The notes below the pieces were generated by a model. It saw nothing but the letters and a program-made list of their open reading frames with translations, was not told where the DNA came from and ran no database searches. This document shows, piece after piece, positions 49,960-62,319 of a stretch of DNA of 64,000 nt. The number at the start of each line of letters is the position of its first letter. Position 1 is the first letter of the stretch. Made by a program: the position numbers and the translations under genes. The stretch is from Sipunculus nudus (taxonomy: Eukaryota; Annelida; Sipuncula; Golfingiida; Sipunculidae): contig CM049311.1 in the NCBI GenBank assembly GCA_026874595.1, positions 9,583,676 through 9,647,675 on the forward strand. The letters run 5' to 3'.

Positions 49960-50165
49960 GGTAAAGTCTTGCAGTTGGTCGGTCCAGAGGAGGGTCCGAG
50001 GTTGTCTGTGAAATGATCAGCTGAGGGACAATTTCCTGGTGTATAGGATGTCAGAGTCTGCGGGCAACCAACGTAAATCTCAATAATGGACTTTGAGTTG
50101 TGTTTACGAAAGGCCTTGTAAGCAGCCGATGTGTTTCTGCCGTGGTGAAGCTCAACTAACATCAA
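49960..50165 (-). pseudogene. Possible relic of a tail exon
   Basis: The minus frame reads GRNTSAAYKAFRKHNSK, then IIEIYVGCP. Compare GENASAAYTALKTDQPE in tail D. At DNA level TAAGCAGCCGA is shared with tail D (near 9517). No acceptor or further motif is clear. It may be the end of the gene copy to which a lost ectodomain once belonged. The assignment is tentative. Confidence 0.38.
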
Positions 50166-50260
50166 CGCTGATCATTGTGATTGGTACCGAATATTGTCGA
50201 ATCCAGGGTATTACTACTCTGACAGACATTGTCTGAGTGATGTTACAGAGAAGGCTGTGA

Positions 50261-50969
50261 GCCTATCTGTTGGTGATTCTAAGAAGCGAGTATTTCAGGA
50301 GTGGGGAGTGTGTCATGCAAGTGTTTTGTTTTAAGCTGAGAAGTGCTTGTTAGTATGTATACTAAAACCGCATGGAATCAAGGAGTACATACCTAAGTCA
50401 CCAGCACGAAAGTCATGTGAACAGCAGTGGTGGTGCCAGGCGAACTTTCTGCGGTATCTGTGCTTACGGGGAATGTCAGAATTATTGAGGACCCATATGG
50501 GCTCTTAGGATTAATTTACTTTGTGTGTAGAATACCTACCCAGAGAATTATTAGTTTAATTTTTTATACTTTGTTTATGTAACATACGTCTGTTCCAGTG
50601 TATATGTGAGTTTCAGCCTATCTGTTGGTGATTCTAAGAAGCGAGTATTTCAGGAGTGGGGAGTGTGTCATGCAAGTGTTTTGTTTTAAGCTGAGAAGTG
50701 CTTGTTAGTATGTATACTAAACCGCATGGAATCAAGGAGTACATACCTAAGTCACCAGCACGAAAGTCATGTGAACAGCAGTGGTGGTGCCAGGCGAACT
50801 TTCTGCGGTATCTGTGCTTACGGGGAATGTCAGAATTATTGAGGACCCATATGGGCTCTTAGGATTAATTTACTTTGTGTGTAGAATACCTACCCAGAGA
50901 ATTATTAGTTTAATTTTTTATACTTTGTTTATGTAACATACGTCTGTTTCAGTGTATGTGTGAGTTTCA
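50261..50969. repeat. Two-copy tandem duplication, unit about 355 bp
   Basis: Copies begin GCCTATCTGTTGGTGATTCT at 50261 and at 50616 and are nearly identical to the end near GTGAGTTTCAG, which points to a recent duplication. No coding potential was recognised. Confidence 0.9.
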
Positions 50970-51052
50970 GTCGGTTTAGTCCACCGTTAACAGAAACCTT
51001 GAAGGTCCATTCCTTCGGGAATGTGACAATGACCAAGTATTAAATAGTACTG

Positions 51053-51056
<4 letters not shown>

Positions 51057-51087
<31 letters not shown>
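51057..51087. repeat. (AT)n microsatellite
   Basis: A TA tract directly before the 294-bp repeat array. Confidence 0.9.
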
Positions 51088-51093
51088 AGTGTA

Positions 51094-51790
51094 CAAATAC
51101 ACAGAGGGGTAGGGGATCTGACATGGCCAAGTGGTCTAAGGCAGCCGCACCGGAAATCGGAAGATCGTGGGTTCAAATCCCACTGGCAGTGAACCACTTT
51201 TCTGTGTATACCCTTTCCATCTATAAAACGAACCAGCATGGCTATTCATATATATAATATAAGCCGTACACCATATAAAGCCTTCAGGTCTCCCTGCTGC
51301 ATGCAAAAGTCGCCGTGCTGACACGTGTAGAGGGGGAGACAATGACGTCACTACCATGACGTCAATTCCCTGGTTCCTATAAAAGTACAAATACACAGAG
51401 GGGTTGGGGATCTGACATGGCCAAGTGGTCTAAGGCAGCCGCACCGGAAATCGGAAGATCGTGGGTTCAAATCCCACTGGCAGTGAACCACTTTTCTGTG
51501 TATACCCTTTCCATCTATAAAACGAACCAGCATGGCTATTCATATATATAATATAAGCCTTACACCATATAAAGCCTTCAGGTCTCCCTGCTGCATGCAA
51601 AAGTCGCCGTGCTGACACGTGTAGAGGGGGAGACAATGACGTCACTACCATGACGTCAATTCCCTGGTTCCTATAAAAGTACAAATACACAGAGGGGTTG
51701 GGGATCTGACATGGCCAAGAGGTCTAAGGCAGCCGCACCGTAAATCGGAAGACCGTGGGTTCGAAGCCCACCGGCAGTGAACCACTTTTT
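51094..51790 (+). repeat. Tandem 294-bp units with a class II tRNA-like SINE head
   Basis: CAAATACACAGAGGGGT begins units at 51094, 51388 and 51682, exactly 294 bp apart. The third is incomplete. Each holds ATGGCCAAGTGGTCTAAGGC (A-box region of Leu/Ser-type tRNA) and GTGGGTTCAAATCCCAC (T arm and B box). Acceptor-stem pairing is imperfect, so this is a SINE head rather than a tRNA gene. The remainder of each unit includes a TGACGTCA-like pair. Confidence 0.85.
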
Positions 51791-51811
51791 TGTGTATAAC
51801 CAGCATGGCTA

Positions 51812-51816
<5 letters not shown>

Positions 51817-51870
<54 letters not shown>
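51817..51870. repeat. (AT)n microsatellite
   Basis: A TA tract of about 54 bp that separates the 294-bp array from an inverted SINE fragment. Confidence 0.9.
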
Positions 51871-51871
<1 letters not shown>

Positions 51872-51873
<2 letters not shown>

Positions 51874-51955
51874 ACGATCTTCCGATTTTCGGTGCGGCTG
51901 CCTCAACCACTTGGCATAGAGAGATCCCCAACTCGCTGTGTATTTGCACACTTTT
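51872..51955 (-). repeat. Inverted fragment of the same SINE
   Basis: CGATCTTCCGATTTTCGGTG, then GCGGCTGCCTCAACCACTTGG, is the reverse complement of the SINE head at 51094-51790, in part. Together with the array it forms an inverted pair around the TA tract. Confidence 0.78.
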
Positions 51956-53198
51956 ATTGGAATCAGTGAGGTTACGTCATATTAGAATGCAAGTGGAAAA
52001 TATTTCGAAAACAGATCTTAAATGTCTTTTTCTGACAATGCATGCCTAAAGCACTTTATGGATGAGCATGTCCATAGAAGATAAATTTCCATTATTAAAT
52101 TAGTGGTTGCTCAGTTTGAATTTTCAAAAAGGCATAATTTCACAGGATTCGTGTAAGCAATGTAAGTGTTTTCTTTATTAAGAGCATTATTATCTGTAAT
52201 ATTTATCATCCTGGAGAGGTCTTTTACAGGGGTTGGATTCCCCAGTCTTTTCCCAACTTAGAGGACACTGGTGTTGGTCCTGAAAGTGTATGTCTTCTAT
52301 CCTCATTTGTTTAAGATTATTCATTTTATTTGCATTTGAAAAATGTGTTGCAGGCATCTTTCCATAAGTAATTGAAGATTTAAGATTAAAGCCTAACAGA
52401 TTGAATGGAAATTAAACCATGCTCAATACAGATTATAATATAATATTAATCGGAATTTATTGCATTACATCTGGCTAATATTTCTGTGAACTTAGTTTTT
52501 CAGTTGCAGACACCAGTCAAGACACAAGTGCCAACCGGCACCCCTTTGAGGGTTTAAGCCGACTGGCGTTGAACTGATTCTGTATTTCTCCTTGTAGAGA
52601 TCGGAGCTAGTAAGAGTATTCTTTGTCCTTGGTTAAATTTCAGCTAATCCCAGCAGACAATATAGACCGGCGGTGTATTATCATTTTATAGATTTGAATT
52701 TTATTTAAGCTAGCTATGGGCAAAAGTAAATCACAACTACATTATAGAGATTTCAAGTATTGTAATAAATAAAATCAGTGAATGTCTACTCTGAAAAAAT
52801 AACTGATTAGATATCAAATTTAAATACATATAAAAATATATATTACCTAAACTTTAATAAAGAATGCTTGTTTACATGTAACTTACGCATCAAATACCTT
52901 TACAAAATAAGCCAAAGATACAGCATTTAAAAAACTACCTAATCGACGAAGCAACTCATATTTTGAGGACCTTTTCATAAAATATAAATTAATTAAAATA
53001 CGCAAACATAAAATGAGCTAGACGACTGAAGATCACATATTAGCAACAACAAATCGACAGACTGGAAATAAACGCAATTGTTACAGTAAACCGACTACAA
53101 GCCTCAGGCGGATTAACGATCACCTAATTAACAAATATGACCATTTAACGGCTCACTGGACGCCCTTACCTACATCACCATCTAGTCCATCGGCCGAG

Positions 53199-53858
53199 AT
53201 GACTAGACGCTCGACAAAGAACCATGGAAAGCCCAGCCAGTCTGACAGTACAAACGCTGAAAAACAACATAAGGACAAGGACATGGTTATTTTACAAACG
53301 CACCAAGAGATAGACGTCCTTAGCACGACCCTGAAGCAGAGAGACCGCTTTATCGCGACTCTCTCCAGAATGACAGATATACTTGAGGATATGGCTGAGC
53401 CAGCTTTCACAATGCATAAAGACCAGACCCCAGACTCCGGACCAACAACCCTGAGTCCAGTTATTGACACTCAGGATACACCGTCGACGAGCCCAGAGCC
53501 TCAAACACCAGCAGTTAACCTGTATCCGCACTTCGAGGTGGAGACTGCAACTAAAAGGAAGCCTAGCACTCCACTTTCTGTGCAGGCTAAACAAAAGCCG
53601 ACTCGACTGACCACTAGACCAGTTCTGCAACCGACCAAGAGAGAAACAAAACAAAAACGACCGAGGGCACAAGTCGAACAATTACAAATCATGCCAATGT
53701 GCTTTAATGTTCCACGGCCCCTAGTCCCAAGGAACTTTCGCCTTCCAAGGGATACTGCACCAGCACACTTGCACAACAAACACCCAAAGCAAACACACTA
53801 CTCCGACAGACAAACCCACTGCAAACACATACGCATACCTCAGTATAGTCGGGATTGA
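53199..53858 (+). CDS. Hypothetical 219-aa protein, LINE ORF1-like
   Basis: The longest open frame in the window (ATG to TGA) is basic and rich in Lys, Gln, Pro and Thr. Residues about 25-65 look like a coiled coil (QTHQEIDVLSTTLKQRDRFI). A long Pro/Thr/Ser linker and a basic stretch (TKRETKQKRPRAQVEQ) follow. This layout (coiled coil, then basic nucleic-acid binding region) resembles ORF1 of non-LTR retrotransposons. About 55 bp past the stop, another frame (VLLIHCTSETDAEKLKDDAV) ends at 54074 and may be its broken continuation. I see no reverse transcriptase. It is probably a retroelement remnant, not a host gene. Confidence 0.45.
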   Translation: MTRRSTKNHGKPSQSDSTNAEKQHKDKDMVILQTHQEIDVLSTTLKQRDRFIATLSRMTDILEDMAEPAFTMHKDQTPDSGPTTLSPVIDTQDTPSTSPEPQTPAVNLYPHFEVETATKRKPSTPLSVQAKQKPTRLTTRPVLQPTKRETKQKRPRAQVEQLQIMPMCFNVPRPLVPRNFRLPRDTAPAHLHNKHPKQTHYSDRQTHCKHIRIPQYSRD

Positions 53859-54599
53859 CCATGAACTACTCCTGAAGTCACACAGACTGAAAAAGACGAT
53901 ATACCAGATCACGACAGGCTGGGACCTAGCTGACAAATCCAGGGAGGTAAAGTGTTGCTTATTCACTGCACCTCCGAAACAGATGCTGAAAAATTGAAAG
54001 ACGACGCTGTCAAGGTCACTACTCCAGGTTTATCATTTAAGCCTGAAGTACCTTGTTTTAAGTTCTTTTTATGACTGACTCATGCCTCAAATACTCACCC
54101 AGATATTATTCTGTATCAGTTTATACAACCGAGACCATAACACAAGACTAAAGTAACGAATGAATTTATTAAATAATGTACAGGCTTGGAATGTCTGGAC
54201 TGAGTGGTATCATTCCCTGGTACACCAGTGGCGGCAATATGGACCCACTACAGATGCGTACCGGCAGAAACCACGGAATCACTAAACGTGGGCTCTAGCC
54301 TAGAAAAAGACAGAAGGGCAAGAATTTGAATGCCCTGGGACCATAAACAATGTAAAGGTAAACGAAAATGTACCAAACAAAATTTGTTTTATCTTGTTCG
54401 GTAGGAGTGAAAACCACAATATCAACTTTATATTGATACGACCAGGGGCTGGGTCTTCCAGACTTACAGCGACCTAGTATAATAGTAAAGTATAATAACT
54501 GAGTTACTGACCGGACTTAGACACATTTTATAATATTAGCTATACAAGCCACACAAAGCAAGTTCTGTCATTGCTAAATGAGAAATAATTGCATATAAG

Positions 54600-55500
54600 G
54601 CTCACCATGTCATAAGACCCTCAGAGTGCATCGCAGAATCAGGGTTGTGACGTCGCCAACATCTCTCTGGTTTTGGCATCAGCCAGGGTTGCTTGTGACG
54701 TCCCACAGTAGTTAAGGTTACAATGCTTATGGTAATATGAAGAGTTGGCTATCTTCTGCAAGAAGAATATCTGCATGGCCAAGTCAAGGCCTACTTTGAG
54801 TCCAGCATATTTCATATTACATCTTCGTGTGTGAGTGGCCAACTGACTTAAAATTCAGCTCTGCTTTCCCTTCACAATTATTCTCAAACACGACAGAACT
54901 TGCCATTAAAAAGCATTGTGGCCCATTGTATGAAGAAAATTGTGGAAAATCCCCTCAACAGTAACATTGAAAGGTTCAGTGGGCACAAGGGGTGGTAGCT
55001 GGCCAGGCCAGAAATGGGAACATCCGTAAACATCTCATTGTAAATTACACATGCTTCCATGGATGACTGGACACAGGAGAATGGGTATTACCTGGCCAAG
55101 ACAACATTAACACTAGCAATTGTTCCATTTATGGGGAAAACCTTGGCAAATTCATTGTGTTTGAACCAGGGTGGCTTCTCAACCCAGTGGTGTGGGGGCA
55201 GAATAGGGATGGACTTAAGGGGGAAATAGGGTAAACAATGGTACAGATGCGAGTCTCTGACAGACGCCACATTTCATAAGCTGCAAGGATGTAACCTTTG
55301 CTGGCACTTGGTTATCGGCCACCGCAAACCACAACAACACGCAAGTATGAGGTAGTATATAGAGTTCCTATGAACATCACTGACCATTACATTTATAGCA
55401 AACTTAGACACGTAGGTGTCACAGAAGCCACGCGCTTAATCACGACCAAGCGGCCTAGTGAGACTGTCAAACATACTGTTTACCTGGCCTTAGTTTAGTT
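54600..55500. other. Possibly mobile-element-derived stretch, unclassified
   Basis: Several open but short frames occur on both strands, for example 54639-54842 and 55088-55270 on minus and 55298-55498 on plus. GC is higher than in the flanks. I cannot assign them to a family. Proximity to the ORF1-like frame suggests a degraded retroelement. Confidence 0.3.
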
Positions 55501-55509
55501 TCAGATATC

Positions 55510-57890
55510 AAAGCAATGTTTATATTATTTTTTTCTTGATAGTTTTATAATTATGTTGCTGTTTACTTGCTGTTTACGTGTGCAATGTTAATACTATTGA
55601 ACATATTTACACAATTACGGGGTGTTTTGATGGTTCCTGTTTAGACTATGTTGGGCAGTGGCCATCAGAAGGACGATTAAAAATAACAAATGTTTACACG
55701 TAATTTAGACAATGTCACAAATTCCTTTCGGTATTAATCTTGAGTATGACAGAGCTGCAGATTTTTCTTTAGTTTTGGATCTTTGTCGTGAAGAAATTTA
55801 ACCGCCTGTAACAGACAAATTTTAACTAGCATTTATCTGTATACTGATGAGGGAATGAAGCCCATGAATGAAATGTAAACATATGTACTGTAACATTTGT
55901 TTAGAGTATCCTCTTTATCAACCTTAGACGTTTGAAATGGTACAATACTCAGAAATGACCATGTTTTGCTGCATGTGAATGACTAAGAAAAATTTGTTAC
56001 AAAGATTTACGATTCGGAGACCAGTATGTAAGAGTATAATAACCCCGTCCAATAGCAAGAACTATTTTGGAACACGTATGTTCATAATACAAAGTTACCT
56101 GAATATCCGGGGTTCATGAAAAACGATACGAACATTGATCTTGCATGATAACTCATGATACTCATGGCTCCTCATGGTTCATTGTTATGTGCAACGGTAA
56201 TACCGACTTGTGTCCAAACCGTTTATGGAACTTAACAAAGAGTGTAACGAGTGACATTAACATAGATAAATTGACAAGTAGTCCTTGATAAAGGACACCA
56301 TGGAAAGACAAACACAATTTCGTTCTAGTTCAAACGTAAAAACTAACATGGCGTTGAGTGTCCAAGGGGATGACGTCAGAGCAACTTAACATGTAAATTG
56401 CTTTGGTATAATGGTTCTGAATTTTACTGCTGGTAGTGAACGTGCGATGGAGACAGTATATTTCCTCCCAGTGTGTTATATTTAGGGTAACAAAATTGTT
56501 TCAAGGTTTAGTGGTTTAATCCAAAAATATTTAAAAGTTTTCTAACAGGTCTCTATAAACCCTCCTTAATATTAAAACTTGGCAGAATTAACCTGTTACG
56601 ATTTACATATTTTGTACACTCAGCAAAAAAGGTCTAGCCATATCGCCAAGAGAACTAGCTTAATATGCAAGGAGGGGGAGTAGTTAAGAAGGGGAATTGA
56701 GTTGCGTCAGCAAGTTTCTTGAACAGCCCACATGTGTAGGATAGAGTAATGTAGACTGGGTAAAATCGGGAATGATTCTATTTAAAAACATCTTGCGTAA
56801 CTGATTAATCAAATGATGCATAAAAGACGAACACGTTTAACATTGCACGCTGAAACATATTATTTCCGAAACATAAGGAATACATAGTTGAAAGATTAGA
56901 TTTGATAAATATGCACACAAATGAACGGGCCTGTTGCTCAATCTCCTTATTTGGCTTTACAGAGCGGTAACATGTAACAATGCAGACCAAAAGTAGAATT
57001 TAATAACATGTTTTATATAGAAAAGTACTTGGAACTGAAAAAAGCTAGTATTTGGCTATTTTTACAGTACGCAGTATGGTTTACGTATTAAGAGAAAACT
57101 GCAATATTCCATGTTATATACGATATAAATGGTTAGAATAGGATTTCTTTATTGATCTGAACAACATAATTACCGTTTATACATACAGATTTAGAAACGT
57201 ATACAGGTATGACTTCTTATCATTTGATATTGGATAGTAAAGCAGTTGATTAATACTATATACAGGCATTTATATAGTATCGCATTAAGTAATGAAATAT
57301 ATTACCCAATTCATGTTAATGTCATCTTCTTTGTATATACATTGACCGGTTTTCATTTAAACAGCAGATTTTAAATATAAATCTCATACGTTTGCTTCGC
57401 GCTGAACCAGAGAGACCTGCCCAAAGTGTTGAAACACTATGATAATCAAAAGCCTTTGAAGGTTTGCTTAACAAGTTTACACCAGGAGGAATTGTTCAGA
57501 TTCCAAATAAACAACAGCATTTAAGGAATTTTACTCTACTGGCTTAATATCCGCACGTTAATTATTGAATTATTGATTGATATCCCTAAAAAAAGTCACA
57601 ACATCGTCAGTTATAATATGGATTTACGCTTAGAAGTTTAAAGGTGTAAATATAATGCTCAATTATACAGCTATTACACTCCCTCTGTCTCTGTCACAGT
57701 CTTTGAATTTCGCAGAGATAAGGGTTGAAACGTCATCTCTATGATTCTGTTACCACCACAATTGTTGCACAGGTTTTCACGAAGACTAACATGGAGATGA
57801 AGGTTTGCTGGTATGTCACAGTTAGATAATTGCAAACGGTCGTTTTGGCGTGCGCTTTTAATCTGTCATTTCAGGGTTTTCAAGCAAACT
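55510..57890. other. Stretch without a recognised gene, downstream of the right receptor gene
   Basis: AT-rich sequence beyond the stop of tail exon G. It should contain that gene's 3' UTR and polyadenylation site near 57.9 kb. No AATAAA very close to the stop was noticed. Confidence 0.5.
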
Positions 57891-57899
57891 AAATGAGTG

Positions 57900-58134
57900 T
57901 CAAGTATTTTTGTTCCTTGGGTCCATATTCATATAATCATGCCCGTCCCCTGCTGGCTGTTGGCTTACAACGTCAGCCGGGATGACCTCATACGTTACAT
58001 CCGCTTCATTTGAGTTAACCGTCCCTGGCTGGTCCGTGTTCAGAGAGGCATAAATGGCTCGCGTGGTCTCTCCACCCTCCATATTGTCCAAGTTGATCGC
58101 TTCATAGTTCTGATTTTCTTCCTCCCGGCTTTTC
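57900..58134 (-). CDS. Right gene: tail exon G with four tyrosine motifs including YMNM
   Basis: The acceptor TAATTAG is in phase 2 and 77 codons follow before the stop. It reads KSREEENQNYEAINLDN, then RAIYASLNTDQPGTV, DVTYEVIPADV and GHDYMNMDPRN. It is homologous to tails A-F. The last motif has become YMNM, which fits the published consensus for PI3K p85 (YxxM) and also Grb2 (YxN). IYASL and TYEVI resemble ITIM/SH2 sites. Only one tail follows this TM exon in the window, in contrast to the array behind the main gene. Confidence 0.82.
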
Positions 58135-59246
58135 CTAATTAATAAAAGTTCGTCATGTAGATCATGAAATATAATGACCTATTTACACATGGAAAAGTAA
58201 TATTTTAGATAACCATTATCACTCACATATTAAAATGAACAAAAATCAATCGGATCACGATCAATTGTCAAATGTCTATCGTCGACTGTCTTTTAATAAC
58301 AATGTGAACAGCCGCTGCAGCTGTCAATACAAAATGTTAATGTTTACTGAACTGTGATAAATAAGCAAATTTAAGCCTGTTTATCTTCTACGACATAATT
58401 TTTTTAAATATATCTCCAAAGTATTTATATATTTTTATTTGCTTATATCACGTTAAAAGCAATTTAGGGAATTCTATTTCCAAAATGGCATCTTTTTGGA
58501 AAATCACAAATGGCCAATGACAAATTCTGATGTTCTATATATTGCAAAATGTTTATTTTCAATTTTAATTAATTAAATAAGTGACCAGAGCACTGCTTTT
58601 TGATTTTGAAATGTTGGTGCCCTACTTTTTGGTTTTAACAAATGTTTTCAATATTTCTGCCGATAGGTCTAAAAAATATATTCTTAAATATGCAAAGCAT
58701 AAAATGCAATGGATAGTTTTATTTTTTTTTTTTCATTTTGAACAATAAAGAAACATCAATAATTAAGAGGACAATGAAGACACCTGATTTGTTTATCTTC
58801 TTATATACCATGTTAATTACTTATGCAAATAATAAATTGAATAAATAAGACTATTTGCCAAACCAGATTTCTGTTACCAAAGGTTAAAAAACATGTTTGA
58901 GTTTCCAGAAATGATGCTACTTTCTTTATATATGATGTTATAGTTAAATAAAATTGAATGCAGGGTCAGCATCAAAATATCAATGACGGTGTTCCTATAC
59001 AATTAATTTTCTACTGTCAGTTGGTATGAAAGTTTAAGCTGGGACTACCTGGAAAGAACATAGTGAAACATTGTAATTTATAGGACGCAGTCATAAATAT
59101 ATTAATAACTGAATTGGATGGTACCACCTACAGTAATAAGTCCATTAGAATTCCATTACTGTAGATTAATTGGTTAAGCCATTTAATATATTATGTTATT
59201 TATATTGCTGTCTGCTTTAGATGGTCATTTAGAAAATAATACTTAC

Positions 59247-59349
59247 GAAAATCTTCTCCTTTTAAATGTAACAACCACAATCATAATAACGAAAATCAGG
59301 ATAACTACAGATGACACTGCCCCAGCAATTACAGGCGTGTTGTTCTTAT
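59247..59349 (-). CDS. Right gene: transmembrane exon
   Basis: The acceptor CCTTACAG is in phase 1 and the GTAAGT donor in phase 2, the same phases as the TM exon at 12231-12330. It reads KNNTPVIAGAVSSVVIL, then IFVIMIVVVTFKRRRF: a membrane helix of about 23 residues followed by KRRR. It joins in frame to the tail at 57900-58134. The ectodomain of this gene was not found in 59.4-64 kb and probably lies beyond the edge. Confidence 0.83.
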
Positions 59350-60409
59350 CTGTAAGGTGAACATAGGCATTATAAAGCCTAAAATACAACAACAGAAGGA
59401 CTCAGTAATTACAGGAGGCCACGGCATCAGTAGAAAATCATATACCTCTAAAACAATAAGCAGTCTTCATTGCAGAACATAATCCTTTTTTTTCATACAT
59501 ATATGAATTGCATATCATCTACTTGGCAAAGGAAATTCAGATTAACATCTTTTGTGTCCAGAATAGCATATGAACCCCCCAGAGCTACTATTATTGTAGG
59601 CTGCCACCTGAACTATGATCAATATTTTAATTTTTGATCATTTGGAAATTTCTTCCCTGTAACTTTAAGATGTGGCCATTATTCAGATATATGTTATCAT
59701 TTTAAGATTTCTTTGGTTTCTAACGTAAAATGGTAGCAATAGCCTTTGCATTCTAAAACATAATTTATTAAGTAATGTAAGTACTTGTAAATCATGAAAC
59801 TTTTCTTGTATCCATTTATTTCTGCTAGAGAATTTTACCTGCAAGACAAGTAATGAAAATTAACTATATATAGCGACAATACTAGCCTCAAGTCTAAAAT
59901 TTGGCCAATGTATAGGGAACCTAAAGGAGTAGAGAGTAAGCACTCATTAAGGAAATTATAGTATTAACTTATTAGTTTAAGTTAAATGGAAACATACAGC
60001 TCAGCAAGAAAGAACAAATATAGTCACGACATATTATGAAGAGGAACACTCTGTTAGTGTATGATCATGTGGCCACAATTACCTGAACATTTTTTTTTAT
60101 ACCGAAACAAACCTGCAAGTATTAAATCTGCCAAGGTTGAAGGGTTTAGTTTTTTAGTATATATGTAGTTTGTTTTTTATGAAAAGGAAAACTCCATCAA
60201 AGAATAAAAATTAAGTAACCATGTGATCATGTGACCACAATTACCTGATTTCTTTCTAGAATAAAGAAACAAATCTTCAACTAGAAAACGGGTGGTCGAC
60301 AAGCGAAAACGTGAAACTGCCAAAATCAGAGTGGGACGTGTGAAGTGAGGCATGGATTATGTGGCCCAGGAATTCGAGTGAAATTTGTAGCATTTTAGCA
60401 TTGATGTAA

Positions 60410-60960
60410 ACATGATTGTAGGTGGGGCCACCTGATATTTGAAAGAGAAAGCTGTTAAAGATGTATAGATATGTAACATTTCAGGTTGATTAGTCCAACC
60501 ACTGCTGATATTTGATTGATTTTTACCCTTGGCAGATGAACAGATGGACACCATGCAAAATAAGTTTAAGTTGGGCAACCAAATTTATATAAGCTGTAGA
60601 GCTATGTAAGATCTACAATCCTGCAAAATATCAGACCGCTGCGTCAAACCGATCCTAAGATATTAACATAGATGTCTGCAGCTGAAATGTGTATGTGTGA
60701 TGGTGCCACCTGCCACAAATTCAGAAAGCTTCCTCAGATGTAAGCTATACATATGCAAAATTTTTAGGGAGACCAGTCAAACCACTGCTGAGATACAAAT
60801 GATTTTATCCTAGGGGCAGATGTACATGATGGAGGCTGTGCAAAAATGGTTGCAGGTGGCGCCACCAGAGTCTCAGAGTTCATAAATATATGAACGCAGC
60901 GGCGGCTGAAGCTGGTCAAAAACATAGTATCCGCAAAACTGTGTTTTGGCGGATACATTT
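60410..60960. repeat. Dispersed copies of the GGTGGCGCCACC repeat family
   Basis: Words GGTGGGGCCACCTG (about 60421), GGTGCCACCTGCC (about 60701) and GGTGGCGCCACCAGAG (about 60855) sit in sequence with the CACTGCTGAGATA phrase seen at 13.5-16 kb. It lies upstream of the right gene's TM exon, within its presumed intron. Confidence 0.68.
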
Positions 60961-62133
60961 ATTAAATATGCTTAGGTGGATGGGTTTAGTTATTTTAGTA
61001 TATCTGTAGTTAATTTATATTCGGTGTACATTTTTTTTTCTTGCATGAGCTTTTCCCCATAGATATTTTGTGTTTATCTGAATACAATTAAATTTCTCCC
61101 TTATTCTCTTAGCCTCTGGGCCAGTATAATATATTTAACAGGTTAAATTCATCAGAACACTTCTATAATGTCATTTCACTTTAATAAGTTACGAAAATGG
61201 TCACTGAAACAAAAGCATTTGTGATATTGTAAATACTATAACCGTGTTATGTTTTAGTACTAGAAATGAATAGCCAAACTCTACACACTACCTCCTCCTT
61301 TGTATTTCTCTAGAAAACAAAGATTTTTTAATGATATACAATACACACATACTGTTGCTTTACATAGAATCTAAATACAATGCATCACCCTGTCATAGCT
61401 AAAACTTCTTTTGATTTTAATCAGTGAATGATCTGACAATACAGTGCAGCATGGGATTAAACAAATATATCTGGAGTTATCACCTTATCCAATCATTAAT
61501 GTACATAAGCTTGTGTAGAATATGTACTCATGTTCAGTACTTATAATGACATATTCTCTTTTGTTTACATCAGTAATACAAATTCAAATCTGATAACTCA
61601 TATTTCTGATCTTTCTTTTCCCTCACAAGGACCAGTATTAATAAGAACTTCTTAATGGATATCTTTGCATAATTTTTGGAATATTTTCATTTAATTTATT
61701 TCAAAAGCATAACGGTAATTTCACATTTGTTTGATTATTTTTTTAAATGAAGGTTCTATGATCAGGGAATAATAGTTCATGCTCTACTTGGAGAATAAGT
61801 TGTCCCAAGAACATAGAAGCTAGGATAATTGGACAGAATGTGAGTCAGCTGGAAGGCACATCCTGACTATAGATGACACCAAGGTACCACATTTACAAGG
61901 AAACATCACAGGGATAGTCTGTTCTATACAATTTTAAAATTTAAGTGTGAAAGCTTAAATTTACTCACTCATGAGATTTTGTTTAGTATATAATTGGAAG
62001 TCAAAGTTTCCTATAACTCTTTTACATACTTAAATTTGAACAACTGCAGATTAAATGACGTTTAAGATACATCTTTCTAATTACTATCAGCAAAGAGTAC
62101 TTATGATTTTAATTAGAGTGTGGTTAAAATATA

Positions 62134-62310
62134 CAGTGAAACCCTGCCTTGCGACCACCCCACAATTGTGACCACCCCACAATTATGACCACTTTTCTTG
62201 GTCATGAATATATGATTTTGATAACTAAGAATTTCACAAATAAGACCACCCCCAAAATTAAAACCACTTTGGTCAGTCTCCAAGTTGATCATAACTGTGG
62301 GGTTCCATGG
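62134..62310. mobile_element. pogo/Tigger-like MITE, about 177 bp
   Basis: The element starts CAGTGAAACCCTGCC and ends GGGGTTCCATGG, imperfect inverted termini of the pogo type, and it is flanked by TA on both sides (62132-62133 and 62311-62312). Internal CGACCACC/GACCACTTT words are typical of this group. There is no coding capacity. Confidence 0.7.
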
Positions 62311-62319
62311 TAATGCCAT

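Noticed and set aside
51121-51192. Functional tRNA-Leu/Ser genes in the 294-bp units
   Set aside because: The D and T arms look tRNA-like, but the acceptor stem pairs at only about five of seven positions and no clear anticodon stem forms, and the copies are tandem repeats. A SINE head is a better reading.
51136-51690. Minus-strand ORFs ending VGFEPTIFRFPVRLP
   Set aside because: They are translations of the tRNA-like part of the SINE. This peptide is a familiar false gene product of such repeats.
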